A stretch of 64,000 bases of DNA from the NCBI GenBank assembly GCA_008694505.1, contig VZDJ01000346.1, positions 11,839,790 through 11,903,789 on the forward strand, given 5' to 3'. The translations under genes were made by a program, and so were the position numbers. Numbering within the stretch: the stretch's first letter is position 1; the number at the start of each line of letters is the position of its first letter. The notes under the pieces were generated by a model. That model was not told the origin of the DNA. It saw only the letters and a program-made list of their open reading frames with translations, and searched no databases. The DNA comes from Cyanoderma ruficeps (Eukaryota; Chordata; Aves; Passeriformes; Timaliidae). This document shows, piece by piece, positions 12,101-26,500 of this stretch.

Positions 12101-14417
12101 TCAAGATGCAACTAAGAGGCCAAAACAATTAAAATAATTGCTGTTATGATTTTACTGTCTATTTTACAGCTATGGGCTTTGGAACATTGAATTTATTACA
12201 GGAGCCAGGAATGAAATAGAAACCTAAATGCCTTTTTTTTTAATGAAGCTTTGTTTTAAAAGACATTTGTCACAAGGATGGCCCCCTGTTACATGATGTT
12301 AAATGTAAGAGGTTTAAGTGTTGTCAATGATACATCATCTTATGGGGAAAATAACTAAATTCTTAATTTTATATTCACTATTCCTGTAAATGACAGCTAA
12401 ATGGGAATAAATTGCCTATCTGTTTCCAATTGTTACTTTTAGCCACCTGCTTTCTGAACTTCAGGGATGCTTGCTAACAGCCCTGGTGTTGCTTTGCTTC
12501 CCTGCCATATTTGTAGTTAAGATCAGTGGAAGAAGTTTTTTATTTCTCAGACTGGTTTTCTTCTGGGAAATTAGGGATGTTTTCCTGCTTTCAGAGATGA
12601 CCTTCAGTGTTTCTATCCTTCCTATAATCAGAAAAAGAGACTTATTGCAGTTCCCCAATTTCCAACAGGATTAAAAACGTTTTCCCCTCTAAAACTGCTC
12701 AGTGTGATTCGTGGAGTTTATTAGGCAAAAACCTCTTGCAAAGTTTCTTTAAAACTGCAGTTTCACAAGCCTGTTATCCCTGATAAAATTTTGTGGTTTG
12801 CTATATTCTCACATCTCATGTGTCAGGATGGCTCTAAGGACTAGCTAGTACACTCAACAACTGCTGGTGAAAATGAAGAGCATGAAAAATAAAATGTGAC
12901 TTGCAGGAAACCTGGATAATTCCTATTTATGTGATTGGCCTGGATGAGTCAGTGGAGTAGAAATGAGATGGCTTGTGATGAGGGAAGGTAACTGCCTCCA
13001 AGGGTTTTCATTTCAGTCTGTCCCTGGTATATTTGGTAGGAGGGACAGGAGATGAGGGGTAGGGAAAAGCAGAAGCTTTCCTTCTCCACAGAGTATCTAG
13101 GGGTAAAAAACTCAAATACTTGAGGTTCCTTGGTGAGCCTAACAGTTTTGACAAAAGAAATTGGCTTCATCAGTGATAATGTGGCCTCTTTAGCAGTCTC
13201 GAGTCAGGATAAAGGGAATAGAGACTTGCACCTGAAGAAGGAAATGTTCAACCTTCAGTTTCATGAATTTCGGAGATGAATTGCATTTTAAATAATGGCA
13301 CTGATTAAGCAGCCTCCTGAGTGAAGCAGTTGTGAAGGCACAATTCTGGAGTGACAAGAGAGAAACTCTCATTGCAACAGACAGGCCCTGATGTGACAAA
13401 GGCTGACGTCAGTGTCATGGCAAGTGGCTGCTGAGAAAGCCACTTAGAAAATTAATTGTTTTAGCCAAGTGTTCCTGGTATTAGAGGAATGCCATGGAGA
13501 AATGATTTTTGAATGCTGCTGTTTTCTTTCATTTCATTTTTAAATGCAGGCCTTGTTTTGCAGAGATTAGGAATATTTAAAAACTGCTTTTCTTTTTGGT
13601 ATATGGTATGTGAAAGTGCCCACAGTTTCTGAAGCAGGATTTTTGCTTTAAGACTGCTGGCAGCATCCTGACAAAGGTGCTTTCAACTTCATGCTTTGGC
13701 ATTAAGGCTCTCTCATTTTCTCCTAAGCAGGCTAATGTGGCCACAGGCTAATGGGTAAAACAATTCTGGCTGGTTTATAAAGACACATCCACATTATAAC
13801 ATTGACAGAGGGGATACCTTTTGTTTTAAACCATTTGTGAGGAAGAAAACAGCAGGAACAGAAAAGCCCAGAAGCAGGCCATGATCCTGCAAGATGCTAC
13901 ATGCAGGTAGGTATCTATGTTTGCCTCCTTGGGGCTCTGGAGAGCCTGTGGTATGCCTGTGCTGAGGGGCTTGCATTGCCTCTCAAGAGAAAAAATAAGA
14001 AAGAGAGGGAGAAGGAGAGGGAGAGGCTGCAGAAGGCTTGGGACACTCAAAATGGGCATTTGGGGTGGGAAAGCAGTTTGCTAGAGCAAGAGGGAGAGAA
14101 CTTGAAATGACAAGGCAGGGATGACCCGTGTCATTTGGCCACACCTTTTGTGAGAGAGCCTTGCCTTCCTGAGTGAAGGCCTGTGTCAGGGGGTGATCAT
14201 TTCAAACAGCTGCTCAAATAAAGGCCTAAGAAACAAAATGAAAGTGATTTCTTATCAGAGTTGTGAACAGCTAGTTTAAATAGATTTTGAGCTATTATTT
14301 GTATTCCTGATTGAAATGAGCAGGTTACTGCATCTGCAGTAGTTTCCTGACATTTTTGCTCTTGGAAGGTTTCCAAAATCTGATTGCTTATATTATTCCT
14401 ACACTCATTTCTTCTGC
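6156..14417 (+). other. Intronic sequence, no gene recognised
   Basis: About 8 kb of AT-rich DNA with only short chance ORFs. Visible minor structure: an AAAT run near 7825, a poly-T tract with one N at 8281-8308, a poly-T near 9730, and a purine-rich GA tract at 13982-14028. No splice-site pair flanking a plausible coding segment was found. Confidence 0.55.
13982..14028. repeat. Purine-rich GA tract
   Basis: An almost unbroken run of A and G on the plus strand made of GAGA/GGGAGAAGGAGA motifs. Imperfect simple sequence. Confidence 0.8.
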
Positions 14418-14515
14418 TTTAAAAAAACCCAAAAAAACCAAAACCAAAACAAACAAACAACCCCCCCCAAAAAAAAAACAACCAAAAACCCCACCAAGAA
14501 AAATTAAAAAAACCT
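14418..14515. repeat. A/C-rich low-complexity block
   Basis: Mixed AAAACC, AAACAAAC, a C8 run and long A runs, nearly free of T and G on the plus strand. Overlapping open frames on both strands here are compositional artefacts: Lys/Pro-rich on one strand, Gly/Phe/Val-rich on the other. Confidence 0.9.
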
Positions 14516-17500
14516 CCTGCAGAGAGGTGTCCATGTGAAAATAGTTATTGAAGTAGCTTAGCTCAGTTCTATGAATTTTCTTATCTACATTTTTCTTACA
14601 TGTTCTTTTAGTCCTGAAATCATGGAGGCAGTGGAGCAATATGAAGGGAGAAGTATTAGAGAAAAACAAGGAGATTAAGGTGGGAGGGATCTTCAGAGTA
14701 GTGCTGTGTGCTTGATGGAAGCATGAGGAGGAATCAGGAGAGAGCTAAGCATGGGAAGCAGGAGACTTGTGGTTTTACTGGGTAATCCAGATGAAAGACA
14801 ACACTTACTGCCTGCTGAGCCTACACATCCTGAATTATGTGCCATTTGTACGGATGTGAAGGTATGGAGATGTAAAAATCTGTAGTGAGTTAATATTGTC
14901 TTTGTGTGGAAACTTTTTAGACATTTAGTGTCAGGATGAAATGAAAAAGGCAGTAAAAAGCAGGAATATTGTTTTTGTAATTTTGGAGTTTCTGACAAAA
15001 CCTGGAAGCAGCAACTTGAGATTTTAGCTTTGTCACCCCCAGTGAAACACAATTTTATCAATGTCTCTCTCTGAGTAATGATGAGTGACTAAATAATCTA
15101 TGTGAGTGGTGAACTGAAGCACCGATGAATAAACAACAGTGTCAACTGTAAGAAGGTAAAGTGCTTCCTGTCAGTCTCTTCAGAAGCCTTAAGATGCAAA
15201 TGGGGAAACGAGTCTCAAAGAACAATCAATCTAGCTCCACTAATGACTACTGAACAAAATGAGAGGAGAAAGGCAAATGTTCTTTGGACCAACATGGCTG
15301 TCTACAAATCCAGCCTCCAGTAAAGAGTTTAAAATCTTAATATTTGACTGATGAGCTCATTCACATTCTTCAAGATGAGAACTTCATCTTAAATCTTGGA
15401 AAATGCCTTCCCTGAAAATCTTGGAAGTGCTTTTTATGGAAGAAGCAGCCCCTCAGGCTTATAAGGGGTTGTGTGATATATATTGAATGCGTGCATTCAA
15501 AAGTATCTTAGCATAAAATTGATTTGTGTCATCTCATTCCCTGCAATCATTCCAAAAGACACTGAATTTGCTTTGTAATGACTTGAAGTTCTCAATTATA
15601 CATTCAATTGCTTCATGGAAGGCAGTTTGGCACAAAGGTACAGTAAATGGTACTTTACAGTATGGGTACTTTAAAATGCAAAGGCATTTGGGGTAAAAAG
15701 AAGGAAGTAAAGAAAGAAATCATATCAGATGGCTCTGGGAACTATTTGAGAATTCTGCTTTTGGGCTTTTGGTTAGGCATTGTAACTATATTGTAACTAG
15801 GTATTGTAACGATAGAACTTGATTAAGAAGTTCACAAGCCCTTTTTTCCCCCCTAATTAATCTCTGCTAGGAGCTGCATTTTACAGAAATAGGTACTGGT
15901 GCTCTAGCAGATTTTGGAGATCAGAGTTAGAGTGGAGAAAACCTACAGGAGTAGTGATTTGCTGCAGTATAATATTCTCTTACAACCCTACTGCATTTTT
16001 CTAGTCATTAAAATTCTGCTGCTGCTGTTTGAGTGGGGGGAAATCCTGCAATCCTGAACAAAATGCAGTGAACATTTCATTATGTTTATGTTTCTGAAAG
16101 ATACTAAATATAATTCTGGGAGGGAAAAGTGTTCTTGTGAAAGCAAGTTTAGCAGATGCCAGGTTCAGCTGGCAGCTGTCCTTATCACGCAAAGTTTATT
16201 GGTAAAAACCTGCTCTTTGTTTCCTGTAGGAAGCATTGTGAAGGTAGGGCAGGGCTGTGTTTTGCCAGCTTGCTGTGCTCAAGAGTCAGCTTTGATTTTA
16301 TAACAGACCAGCTCATCAAAATGCTTGTAGTTTGCTGATGCTGATGATTAAGCAAGAGTTTTAACTGTTGGTATTCTCCCCAGTGCAAGGTTTTCCTTTG
16401 CTGAGGATGGGCAGTGGTGCTTTTTGTCTCCATGTGCTTGTGCAGCTCTCACCTTTACTCCCAGGACTAGATCCAGATGTAGTTTTATGCCTAAAAATGT
16501 GCAGACCTTGGTCTAGTGGACATCTTCAGTAGCTGCTTTGTGGATGAGCAGGAACATGATTCTAATTTGGCACTCATTCAGTGAATTCTCTTTTCATGTG
16601 CTTTGGGAGTGTTTTGAATGGGCTCCTTTTCACATACTACACCCCTTTTACAGAAAATGTCTTCTTTTGCTTTCCTTCTCTGAAAATTCACTTCACTTAT
16701 GTATGACTCAAATGAGAATTACCACTTTTTTTTTTCATGGTGACCCATGTTTGAATAGAAAAACAGTGAGAGTGATCATTGTGAATATTAAAAAAATCAA
16801 TTTTTGTGGATTGTAGAGATTCTTTTATGCTTCCTGAGTGAGTATCATTGTCTTTTGTTTTTTCTTGTTGAGACAACTGGAAAATCAGGTCTGTTGGCTT
16901 TTCCTAATCTGCTTCAAATCACAGATAGCTTTAAATCTTTTTGATGGGGCCATTTTCCCTTAGAAAAGCAAAGACTGATCCAAGTAGGACTGTGTTGTGT
17001 TTCCAGGTTAGAAAAGCATATGCCTTTTTATATATGCAAGGGTTGCTTGGCTTTCTAATTCCAATTAAGCTCCATGTTTTAAATTGCTATTATGTTACCT
17101 ATTTGCTATTTAGCATGAGCAGAATCAAAAGGGTACTGTCAAAATAAATTCTTTTTGCTTCCTCATAACAGTATCTTGAAATGTTCTGTGATTATTCTGT
17201 TCCTTCTCTGTTCTGCCTGTCCTTCCACTTCCCTCCCACACTCTTTTTCTTCAAAGTTTCATTGCTCTTTTTTATTTTAAAGTGTACGTGTATACGGGTA
17301 TATTATGGGATGGAGATTTTGGTTCCTGAAGATTTTTTTTCCTTTTCACATCTTGCAATTGATTTTCACAGAGTGAGATGTAAAATGTCACTGGCCCGAT
17401 CATCTTTTCACTAAGTTATATAACTTCTTGATTTCTCAGCACTCTGTAAAGATGAAATGCAGTAGCTGCAGCACAGATGAAGATGTCAGTTCTCATACAT

Positions 17501-20500
17501 AACACACTGTATCTACCCTTTCTCCACTTGTTTGTTACATGTCACTTTTTAGAAGGAAATTAATAATTTCTACCATATTAACATTAATAGCTTTATATTC
17601 TCAGAATATATGTACTTTAATGATGCACTGAATTCTAAGCTTTTTTTGTCCTGCAGTATATACTACAAAATAAATGTGATGGAAGGTCAAAGGACTCTGT
17701 ATTTTGTTCACATAAATTATGAGTACAACAGTGTTCTAAATATATATCTTCTGGGCACCCAATTATCTTGGAAAAGCTGTGGGACTGGAGCAGCAGGAGA
17801 TCACTGTAATGATCACTACTAAGAAAGACACTGGACTGGATTTCTGTCTGATTTTAGGTATCTCCAGATGACTCTTTGTGGTTGCTTTAAAATCTTTCTA
17901 TAAAAATACAAACCTGGCATTAATCTTACAGCCAAACTGAGTCTGTTAATTCTGGAGTTAGTTTACCACAACCGTACATTTTTCTAGAGGGAATTCGTAT
18001 TTTAGACAAAATTTGAGAAGCCTAAGAATTTCCCAGCCCAAGGCTTGACTACCTCTTGGTTTTGACTTTGTTGGAAAGTTGGGGTTTTTTTGCCTAAACT
18101 CTTCTGGATGTGGAAGTTTTGACTTCACGAAACATTGTAGGTCTGTGCTGAAGCAGCTAGGCTTGAATATTTATACTCCCAGGGCTTCAAGGGGACGACC
18201 CTGCCTAGTACATGCAGCTGGAGCACAGCCATCCATCCAGCACAGCAGGCAGGAGCAGGATATGCTCAGTGAGGGCAGGTACCATCCAGTGCCTCCACCC
18301 AGTAAAAATGAGCAGTTTTTCTGCCTTTTTCCTTTTCATTTCCTTTGAGTTTTGTGTAAAGATTTACACAGGTTTTAATAGATGTGTTCTACCACTAATG
18401 TGGTAAGGAGTTGGTCCCAAATTTACTGGGATCTGGACTAAGTCTAGATATATATACAAAAGATTATTGAACAGCATGAAGGGAATGGGTTCCAGTCTCT
18501 TATTTTTATTTTCCGTTGGTTTGTATTCCTAAATTCTTCCTATTTCTCACATTTTTCACAAGTGAGGTGAAAGAGGTTTTACCTACGAGCAATTAGCAGG
18601 ACTTAGCCATAATATTTTGATTTCCTAATAATTCCTTTTCATAGAAGATTAACCAAGGGAAAAAAACCCCACACGTTGTGAGATTAGTTAAATACATCTT
18701 GAAATACTGCCAGTACTTCCTGGAAAGGAAATGTGATTTACTGATTCTCATTTAGCATTTAGACAAAAAGCATCTGATTTATCTAACAGGACTTCTAAAA
18801 TCTTGACAGTTTTATTGCATGTATCTAAATGCAGCTTCCATGTTTTAGCTTGTATGCTGCTTCTGTACAAATTCTGATCAGGTGGTTGTTTAACACTTCT
18901 GCCTTGGAGCTGAGCTCTAGTTAGGAAGCTAAATACACAAATGTTTCCAAACTCACTTGCCTCATTTAACATGCTGTGGCCTCATTTGTCTTCTGGGCTC
19001 TGGTTTTGATCCTTTGAAACTGTTTAAATCTCTCCTTGGCTTCTTTTTTTTTTTTTTTTCACACTGTCAGGCACTAACTCCTCATCTCCTGTATTTCTGT
19101 GTTCGTCTATCCATTGAGGCTTATGTTTGATCATGAGGATCTTAACCTGGCAATGTGAGCCAGACACCAGCCTTGAGGTGCTCTTTGTTCTGGACTAGGG
19201 GGAAAAAAAACCTTCACTGTGCTTTGATAAGCCTCAGTATAGTGCTTTTTGATTGGATTCTTCTTTCATTAATGTCATTTACTGTACCTATAGATTGCCA
19301 GTGTCTGGCAGTGGGTGTAACTGCAGTGCTTATTCTGCTCTCTGGACTTATTGATTTAAAAATTATAACAAAAAACACTGCAGGGCAGCTGTGTTATGCA
19401 ATCTCTTGTTTCTGTGCTTGTCCAACTCTATTTTGTATCATTATGAGCAGAAAAAAATAGCAAAAGATTGTTGCTTGTTACAGGAATAAATCTTAATGCT
19501 GGTTCAAGGGAAAGGTCACCCATGTCTGCTGGAGAGGACATGTCTTTACTTCAGCATGAAACTGAATTATGGCTTTAGACTGTCTTCTTGAATCTCAGTA
19601 AGTGCTGCCTGTGAGTCCCACCTGCCAAGGGAAAAGGCGTGAGTGGTGCTGTATCCTTCCCAGGATGCATGAGCGGCAGCCTGGGCAGCAGCTATTGCTG
19701 CCTCTACAGAACCAGAGGTGGCTGTCTGGGAGGGGTGCTTCCTTCCTCTTCTTCCTTTCTTTGCCCCACATCTCCTGCATCTGCAGCTGCAAGGTTAAGA
19801 CCACCCATCTGTGGATAGAGCTTGGTCATCTCACTTTAACCTGTTGCAGTGCCACTGCAGGGCTTGTGAGAACTTTCCTTCTGGGTGTCTCCTCTTGGCT
19901 TCTTGCCAGGACCATGTTCCTTCCTGCTTGGTCCACCAAGACTGTAGTGGTAACTGTTCCTAAATGTCAGGCAGCTCCTCTGTAAATCTCTGGGAAGGAA
20001 AGAATGGAACACTTGTGCTTATTGCAGTGTGCAGGCCCAGGTGCTGTGGTCCCGAAAATCCTCCCCATGGTCCTGACAGAGAGTGCTGTTACTGAAGACA
20101 CAACAGCTCACACCAAGGGAGTTCACTGGAGCATGGGAACACAGAGGCAAGATATGTCCTGAAAAAAACTAAGGGAAAAGCCGAGAGGGATCATTTATTT
20201 TTCTTTGGTGTTGCGCCGAAATGTTTTCCTTTCCAAGATCAGTGCCTTAAGGCAAGGATCTGAAGAGGCTTGTATCATCCTGGGCACTTTCTTGCCTCTC
20301 AGGCATCAACTACTTCATGTTTATTAATGTAATTTCTTACAAGGCTTCTAAATGCTCTGCAACATAATCAGTGTTTTAATATTTAAGTGTTTTTTATGGT
20401 GTACTGGGTTTGTGGATAACTCCACAAAAGGATGCAAGCTGTCTGCTCTCGAACTTCAGCATGTGCATGTTTCTACTGAGCCGAGTGGTCTTTGGCCAGC

Positions 20501-23500
20501 TGTGACCTGCCTCCACAGCTGCTTCAAGAAATGTAGTTCTGCCAGAGCAGGATGCTGAGGAGAGCCCAGGCACCTTAACCTCCTGCAAGCCAGATGTTTC
20601 TTTTTACTGTTGATGTTAAAATTGACAGTTGGAGACTTACATTGCACATATTAAAAAAGGTTGGGTGGTATCTCTTGATAAGCCATGGGGCCCATTAATG
20701 GTCACCTCCTTCCCAGGATGGAGACAGCTGAACCGCCTTGCTGGTGGCCTCAGTATCAGGCAGGGACCTAAGGATGCCATGGAATCAGTACCCCTGTCAG
20801 GAAGCTGGGAGAGATTCAGGAACACACAACTGGTTTATTAAAGACTGAGCAGTAACACACTTCATCGTGCTGCTCTCTATTTTAATTTAATTGACTGGCA
20901 ACATTTGTCAGAAGAAAGTTCAGATTCTGCAAAAATGCTGACAAACTTGATAACTGCAGTACATTATGTCAAGTTGGGTTTATTAAACACAAAAATTAAA
21001 AATGAAGCCTTCTGTCTGTAGATAACAAAATGAACTTTATAATTTATAAAATAAAAGTGTACCTTCCTTTCTTAGGCTATATTCTTTCCTAATGTTAAAT
21101 TATTACTATGTGGTATAGAAACAAGGTATAGATTTTTTTTCAGGAAAGTCTGAAAAATGTCTTTTGGTGGGCTTAAGCATTTTGAAAAAGTAGGTTTTTC
21201 TAAATATACACCTGTAAAAGAATCCTACACATTTATATAAATCTGAATTATCTAAGTACTGGTGGACGTATTTTTTTTTTTTTTTTTTTNTTTTTTTTTT
21301 TTTTTTTTTGTGACAGCTTTAAGTGGAATGTCCACTCTGCCTGCTTAAAGTTCAGGTGAGAGGTGCCTGTGCCACCCCCAGCAGCCCACAGCCCTGGCAC
21401 TGTGCACAGACAAGGTTTTCCAGCAGGAGATCTGGTGGTGACAACATTTTCTGTTGTCTAGAAGTGCCTTATTTTCAGTAAATGGGAAAAATCCAAATGA
21501 ATTGTGCCATTTTTACTGAAGACAGGTATTTTAAATTAGTGGAAATCTGTTAGCTATATCTTTAGTGGCTTCTGGCAGCCAGTGATATGCTTTGATCATT
21601 GCACATGCAATGCAAGCACATGCCTATGCCTGCTTGAGCCATTTCATTCTCTCTTGGGGATGCTCATGCCCTGGTTCCCAGTCCTGCAGCTTCTGTGTCT
21701 CCTGTGGCTCCTGCTGCTTGGTGCAGCAAAGCCTCCCCTGGTGCACAGTCCCTTCTGCAGCCAAGGGAGTGTATCATCATCACTGTGGGTTGTGCCTGAA
21801 GGGTGAGGACATAAAGAAATGTCTTTACAACCTTTATACTCTTGTGAACACCAAGTAAAGAGTTGTTGAAAATGTTCCTCCTACTTCCGTAAAACCGAGA
21901 AACAAAATAGTTGTGTGGGTTTTCCATTTGTTTTAAAAAAGTAAGCAGTATTTCACAACCTATCTGTTCTGAAGTATGTTTCTCACTTATATATAGATTC
22001 TCAGTACAGTATGTTATTAGTCAGTTTATCGAGGGCCATTGCTTACTTCTTGGAATGACAAGAAATGAAAACATATATGCCCAAGATAGCATTTTCTCAA
22101 TAGGTGCCATTAACAGACTTCCCATTTTCTATTTGTGTCTGGTGGGCCCTTATCAGGGCTCTGGATCTCTATGTACTGTGCAGCTGCAGTGTCTGAATGA
22201 ACATTGGCATCCCCACCCAGCCCTCTGGGCCATTCTGGGAGCTCTGGTGGAAATGCCAGTAGCTGCCTGGCCATGGTAAAGACCCTGGGTGAAGAGTGAA
22301 AGCTGGATGTAGTTAATCAGAGCTCAATGCTTAGAGGAGGAGGGTCTTCTGACAGAAGGGTAAGAGGATAATTTTGTCTTAAGTATAAAATATTCCTGTA
22401 TCTTTGAAGATCTTTATTTCCCATCTAGGATAGGCTACCTAATTTATGAATAAGAAGTGCCAAAAGAACAAGACAAGAATTTTTAAAATCTGTGTGACCA
22501 GTACCTGGTGGAGCTCCCTCAAGAAAACAGAGCTTAAACTAACATGTTTTCAATGGAGGATGTGGTGTATAGGTCAAATATTCAAAAAAGCCAACTAATA
22601 TAAAGCTCATTTTATACTGTCTATATGTTTTCTGCACATTTCACTAAAATGCTAAAATGTTACTTATTATTCACTTGAATTATGCATAAGTTGGAAGGCA
22701 AAAATTCAATTCTGCTTTGGCAATGATGAGGAAAGATTTCTCATTTTGCCTAGTCTCTAACTTGCCTTTGACAAGTTAGGTGTCTCCACAGAGAGCTACC
22801 TGATATAATTATATCCTGCAGAACTCTGAGAACCAGTTTATGCTACTGACAAGCAGAAATTCTAGATGTTTTAGACTCCTCATAGAGACTTTGCCCAAAG
22901 GTCACTTCAACCTCAGTACAAGGGTCAATATTGTGGCTCAAGGAAGAAGATGTTCCATTTGGCAAGGATCATGAGAAGAGTTTGGATGATTTCTTGTGAG
23001 ATTTGTGCTTTTGCTGCCCTGGACTGACTCCCCTGCTCAGCCCTGTGGTCTGTTGGCAGCTCACAGAGCAGTCTTTACACTCTGCAGCATGTCTTAATGC
23101 TCTCACTAAGGACTCTCTGGCTTGCTGCACCTCTGGCCCTGGGCTGCCAAGCAGCCCCATATAGCAAGGCAGAGGCTGTTAGGAGACAGTGCAGGATGCT
23201 CAGCTGCAGGAGGAAGGACAAACCAAAGACTCTCCACTTGACTGGAGGCACTGCAGCCTCAGGGCTGTTGTATCTGCCTGGGCTCAGATGTTGCTGGCTG
23301 GATCTCAATCACTGATGGTTTATTATCAATTCCCCTTTCAAAAAATGCCTTTATACCTCACTGAATTTTCAGTGATGGGATCAGAATGTCTTATCCCATT
23401 TATATCTCATGGAATAGAGATAATAATGATGTATAAATTAGTTTTGTATTTCAAAAGAAGTCTCAAAGTTGTTTCAAGCTGTATAATTTACTGGTCAAGG

Positions 23501-26500
23501 CAGAAGAAAGTGCAGATTTGCATTTCCATATCTTATGACAAGCATATCCACAGCATGTTATTTTGAACCTGAGCTGTGGTTGCCTGCTGTGCTGCTGCTT
23601 CTTCGTTGAGATGGTAGAACTAGAACACACAAATCTGTGGTACTGTGAGAGTATTGTAACTTTCAACCTGCTCTGCCATCTCTCTGAGAAGTTAAAAGGC
23701 TCTTTTGCTTCCAAATTTGACTAAATAAATGTATGCATGTTATGATTGCATATAGCACAGCAATCTCAGGAACATTAAGTGCCCAGGGATATTGCAGCTG
23801 ACTTGTAAACAACTCAGAAAACAGTCAAGCATAGGGTTGGAGTCAGAAATGTAAATGCAATTGCCTAAATTAAAGTCCATGGATAAAACAGCTTTGTTTA
23901 CGTATAAATTACTTGCAGCTAGCATGGAAAATAATTGATACTATGACAAAGTTAATTACATGGAAAAATATTATGAGTTTGTATGGCTTCACTGTAAGCA
24001 AGTTATTCTGTATGTCTAAGGGTATACCATGGAGCTCCCAGACCACTTCATGCACTGGCCCTTGAAAAGTCAATTTGGTGTATGGGAGAGAAAATGTAGT
24101 GTAGAATGTGATCCTCCATAGTACAGGATGTGTGGCTGTCTCACAGTAATTTTCAGGGGAATAGGATCTGGGTGCTGGATGCGTAGCCTATAATAAAGCA
24201 ATTTCAGAAACTTCTAATCAGGAGAAGTAAAGACTTAGAGATACAACCTTAAAATAGTCTGGACAGTTCGAATCCATCCTGATAAATAAAGCTGCAATAG
24301 ATAAAATCCTGCATCATTAATGAGACAAATAAGAATGAAATAGAAATCATTATCACTTTTAAACCATTATGCAAAATTTTTCTCTGCTGAATATGACAGA
24401 GCTGGAAATTTCAAGACCCATGAAAATTGTACTGAAGTAGATTTGCATAATGCACTGGAAGAGCTTTTGTGAAAATGGAACTAGTGGGAGTTATTTAAAT
24501 AACAGTATAGCAGCTATTAACAAAATAGTGAGATTCAAAATAGTAATTTACTTTACACATCTCTTCTAAAACATGTCCAGAATCAAGATATCTGTCAGCA
24601 AATAGTACAGCATTGCAACCCACCCTCTCAAAATTCTGAAAGAACAGATCAAGAAATTCTCATCCCTGACAAAACACAAACCTTAGCAGCAGAGCATATT
24701 ATTTCCACATGGAAAGCATCTGTAAAATATTATACAGCGATGGAGAAAGCCATACAATCTTGAGCTGTTAATCCTCACACAGGCTTAGGCAGAAAAAGAA
24801 GAATGAATTGTATATGCTATGCTATTTGAGTTGCACTATGTTTTTAGTGTGATTGCTGCCATTTTACTCTCCATCATCATCATCACTATCATCACCTCCT
24901 TCCCTACTCCTGCCATGCCTCATCCTCCTGGATGTACATCTCCAGGCCCATGTGTGGTGTGGAGGGCGCTTTGACTCCTTTGCCTGTGGACTCACTAACG
25001 CTTCTCTCCCAGGCAGTGAGAATGCCTTGTCACACTTGAACCACAAGTGGATTCTGGATTCTCCCGCTTGGAGTTCATGGATCTAACCTGGCAGCCACCA
25101 ATCTATATGTCTTCTGTAAATGATCCTCCAAGGGTTTACCTGTAGCAGTGCTGTCATGCTCCCAGGAATAATCACAAGGTTTGTGTTCATTTTTGTAAGT
25201 CTTTATTCTGTGATATGCCCTTGAAACACATGAAGCTCCAGCTTTGTCTATAAATCTTTTTAAAAGGGTGTGGGTTGCCTGTTCCACACAGCAAAAAAAG
25301 CTATTTTTCAATTATTTAGATACCATTCATCTTCTCCCTGAAGCCTGGTCAAAACTTCTGGTTTGACATTCTCTTTTGATATAGAGTGAGGGATGGTAGC
25401 AATTTTCCTGCATGTGCTGTGGCCACTTCCATAAGAATGACTAGGAGGTGGAGAGAGGGTGGTTTTGGTTTTCTTTCTGGTGCTCTGACTATTAACAATT
25501 GCTGTGTCTTTGCATGGTAATTTTTGGCAATGTGTATAAAGGGAAAAAGGGTGTTTTGTATGCTTCTTCTACTTGCTCAAATACATAATGCTGAGAGTAT
25601 AAAGCAAAATATGATGTTGAAATGCCTCTATTTTTTTCACATAGCTCTCATGCCTGCAATGTTTTCTTTCCTGACGCTGGGCTCTGTGTTACGTTATTAA
25701 TACATACCTGCCACTTTGAATTGCTTTGTGGGCTGTGTAGGTGTGGATTCATTCCTAATCCTTTGGTATCGCCACCCATGTGAAGATCACATTGTGTTTG
25801 CTCTGTGCTGTCAAATGATCTCATATGCTGCTTGCGTTTTCTGAAAACTCTGCTGCATGATCAACACATTAAGGAACAGACTTTTCTGCAGGTTTTTGTT
25901 TGTTTACTGTGAGACATTGATTTGGCGCCGTCCTATATTCTGGTTTGCTTTGTGGTGTTTGGTTTCTTTTCCTCTGCAATTCATAATGGCCAATTCAGAT
26001 TTGAATTGCAAGTTTGTTGCACTCAGTTGCCTGCAGTACTTGGTAGTGAATAATCAGAGATAATACAGTAGCATGCAATGAGTGGCTCTTTCCCTGTGAA
26101 AAACCTCCACCTTCCAGCAATCCCTGGCTCAAGGAATTTGTTTGCTGAAGTGCCTGCATGCTTCATAGCCTCTAATGGATGCTTTCTGCCTGACTCGCGT
26201 CTTTCTTTTCTGTACCAAGTGATACTCCTGTCTGTACAATTATTTCTGTCATGAAATTATATATACCGTTCAAAGAAGTACTTAGCTGTGTTTGCTCCAA
26301 ACATGTTGCTTGCCTTCCTTTGGTTCTTCTGCAATTCCCGTCGGTGTAAAACCATTTGCCTCCCCCTTTCTGATTGCTGATGGCTGCAGAAATCCTTGGG
26401 CTTATTCCCTGCTGGTAATTCCTTCCCACAGTCTGTTTTGTCTTGCACCATGAGGAACCAACTCATCATTATCACGGGTGGTTTTTTCTGTGCCAGTCTA

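Noticed and set aside
19602..19985. 127-codon plus-strand frame in a GC-richer patch
   Set aside because: No family resemblance or splice signals. The GC-rich patch lowers stop-codon frequency.
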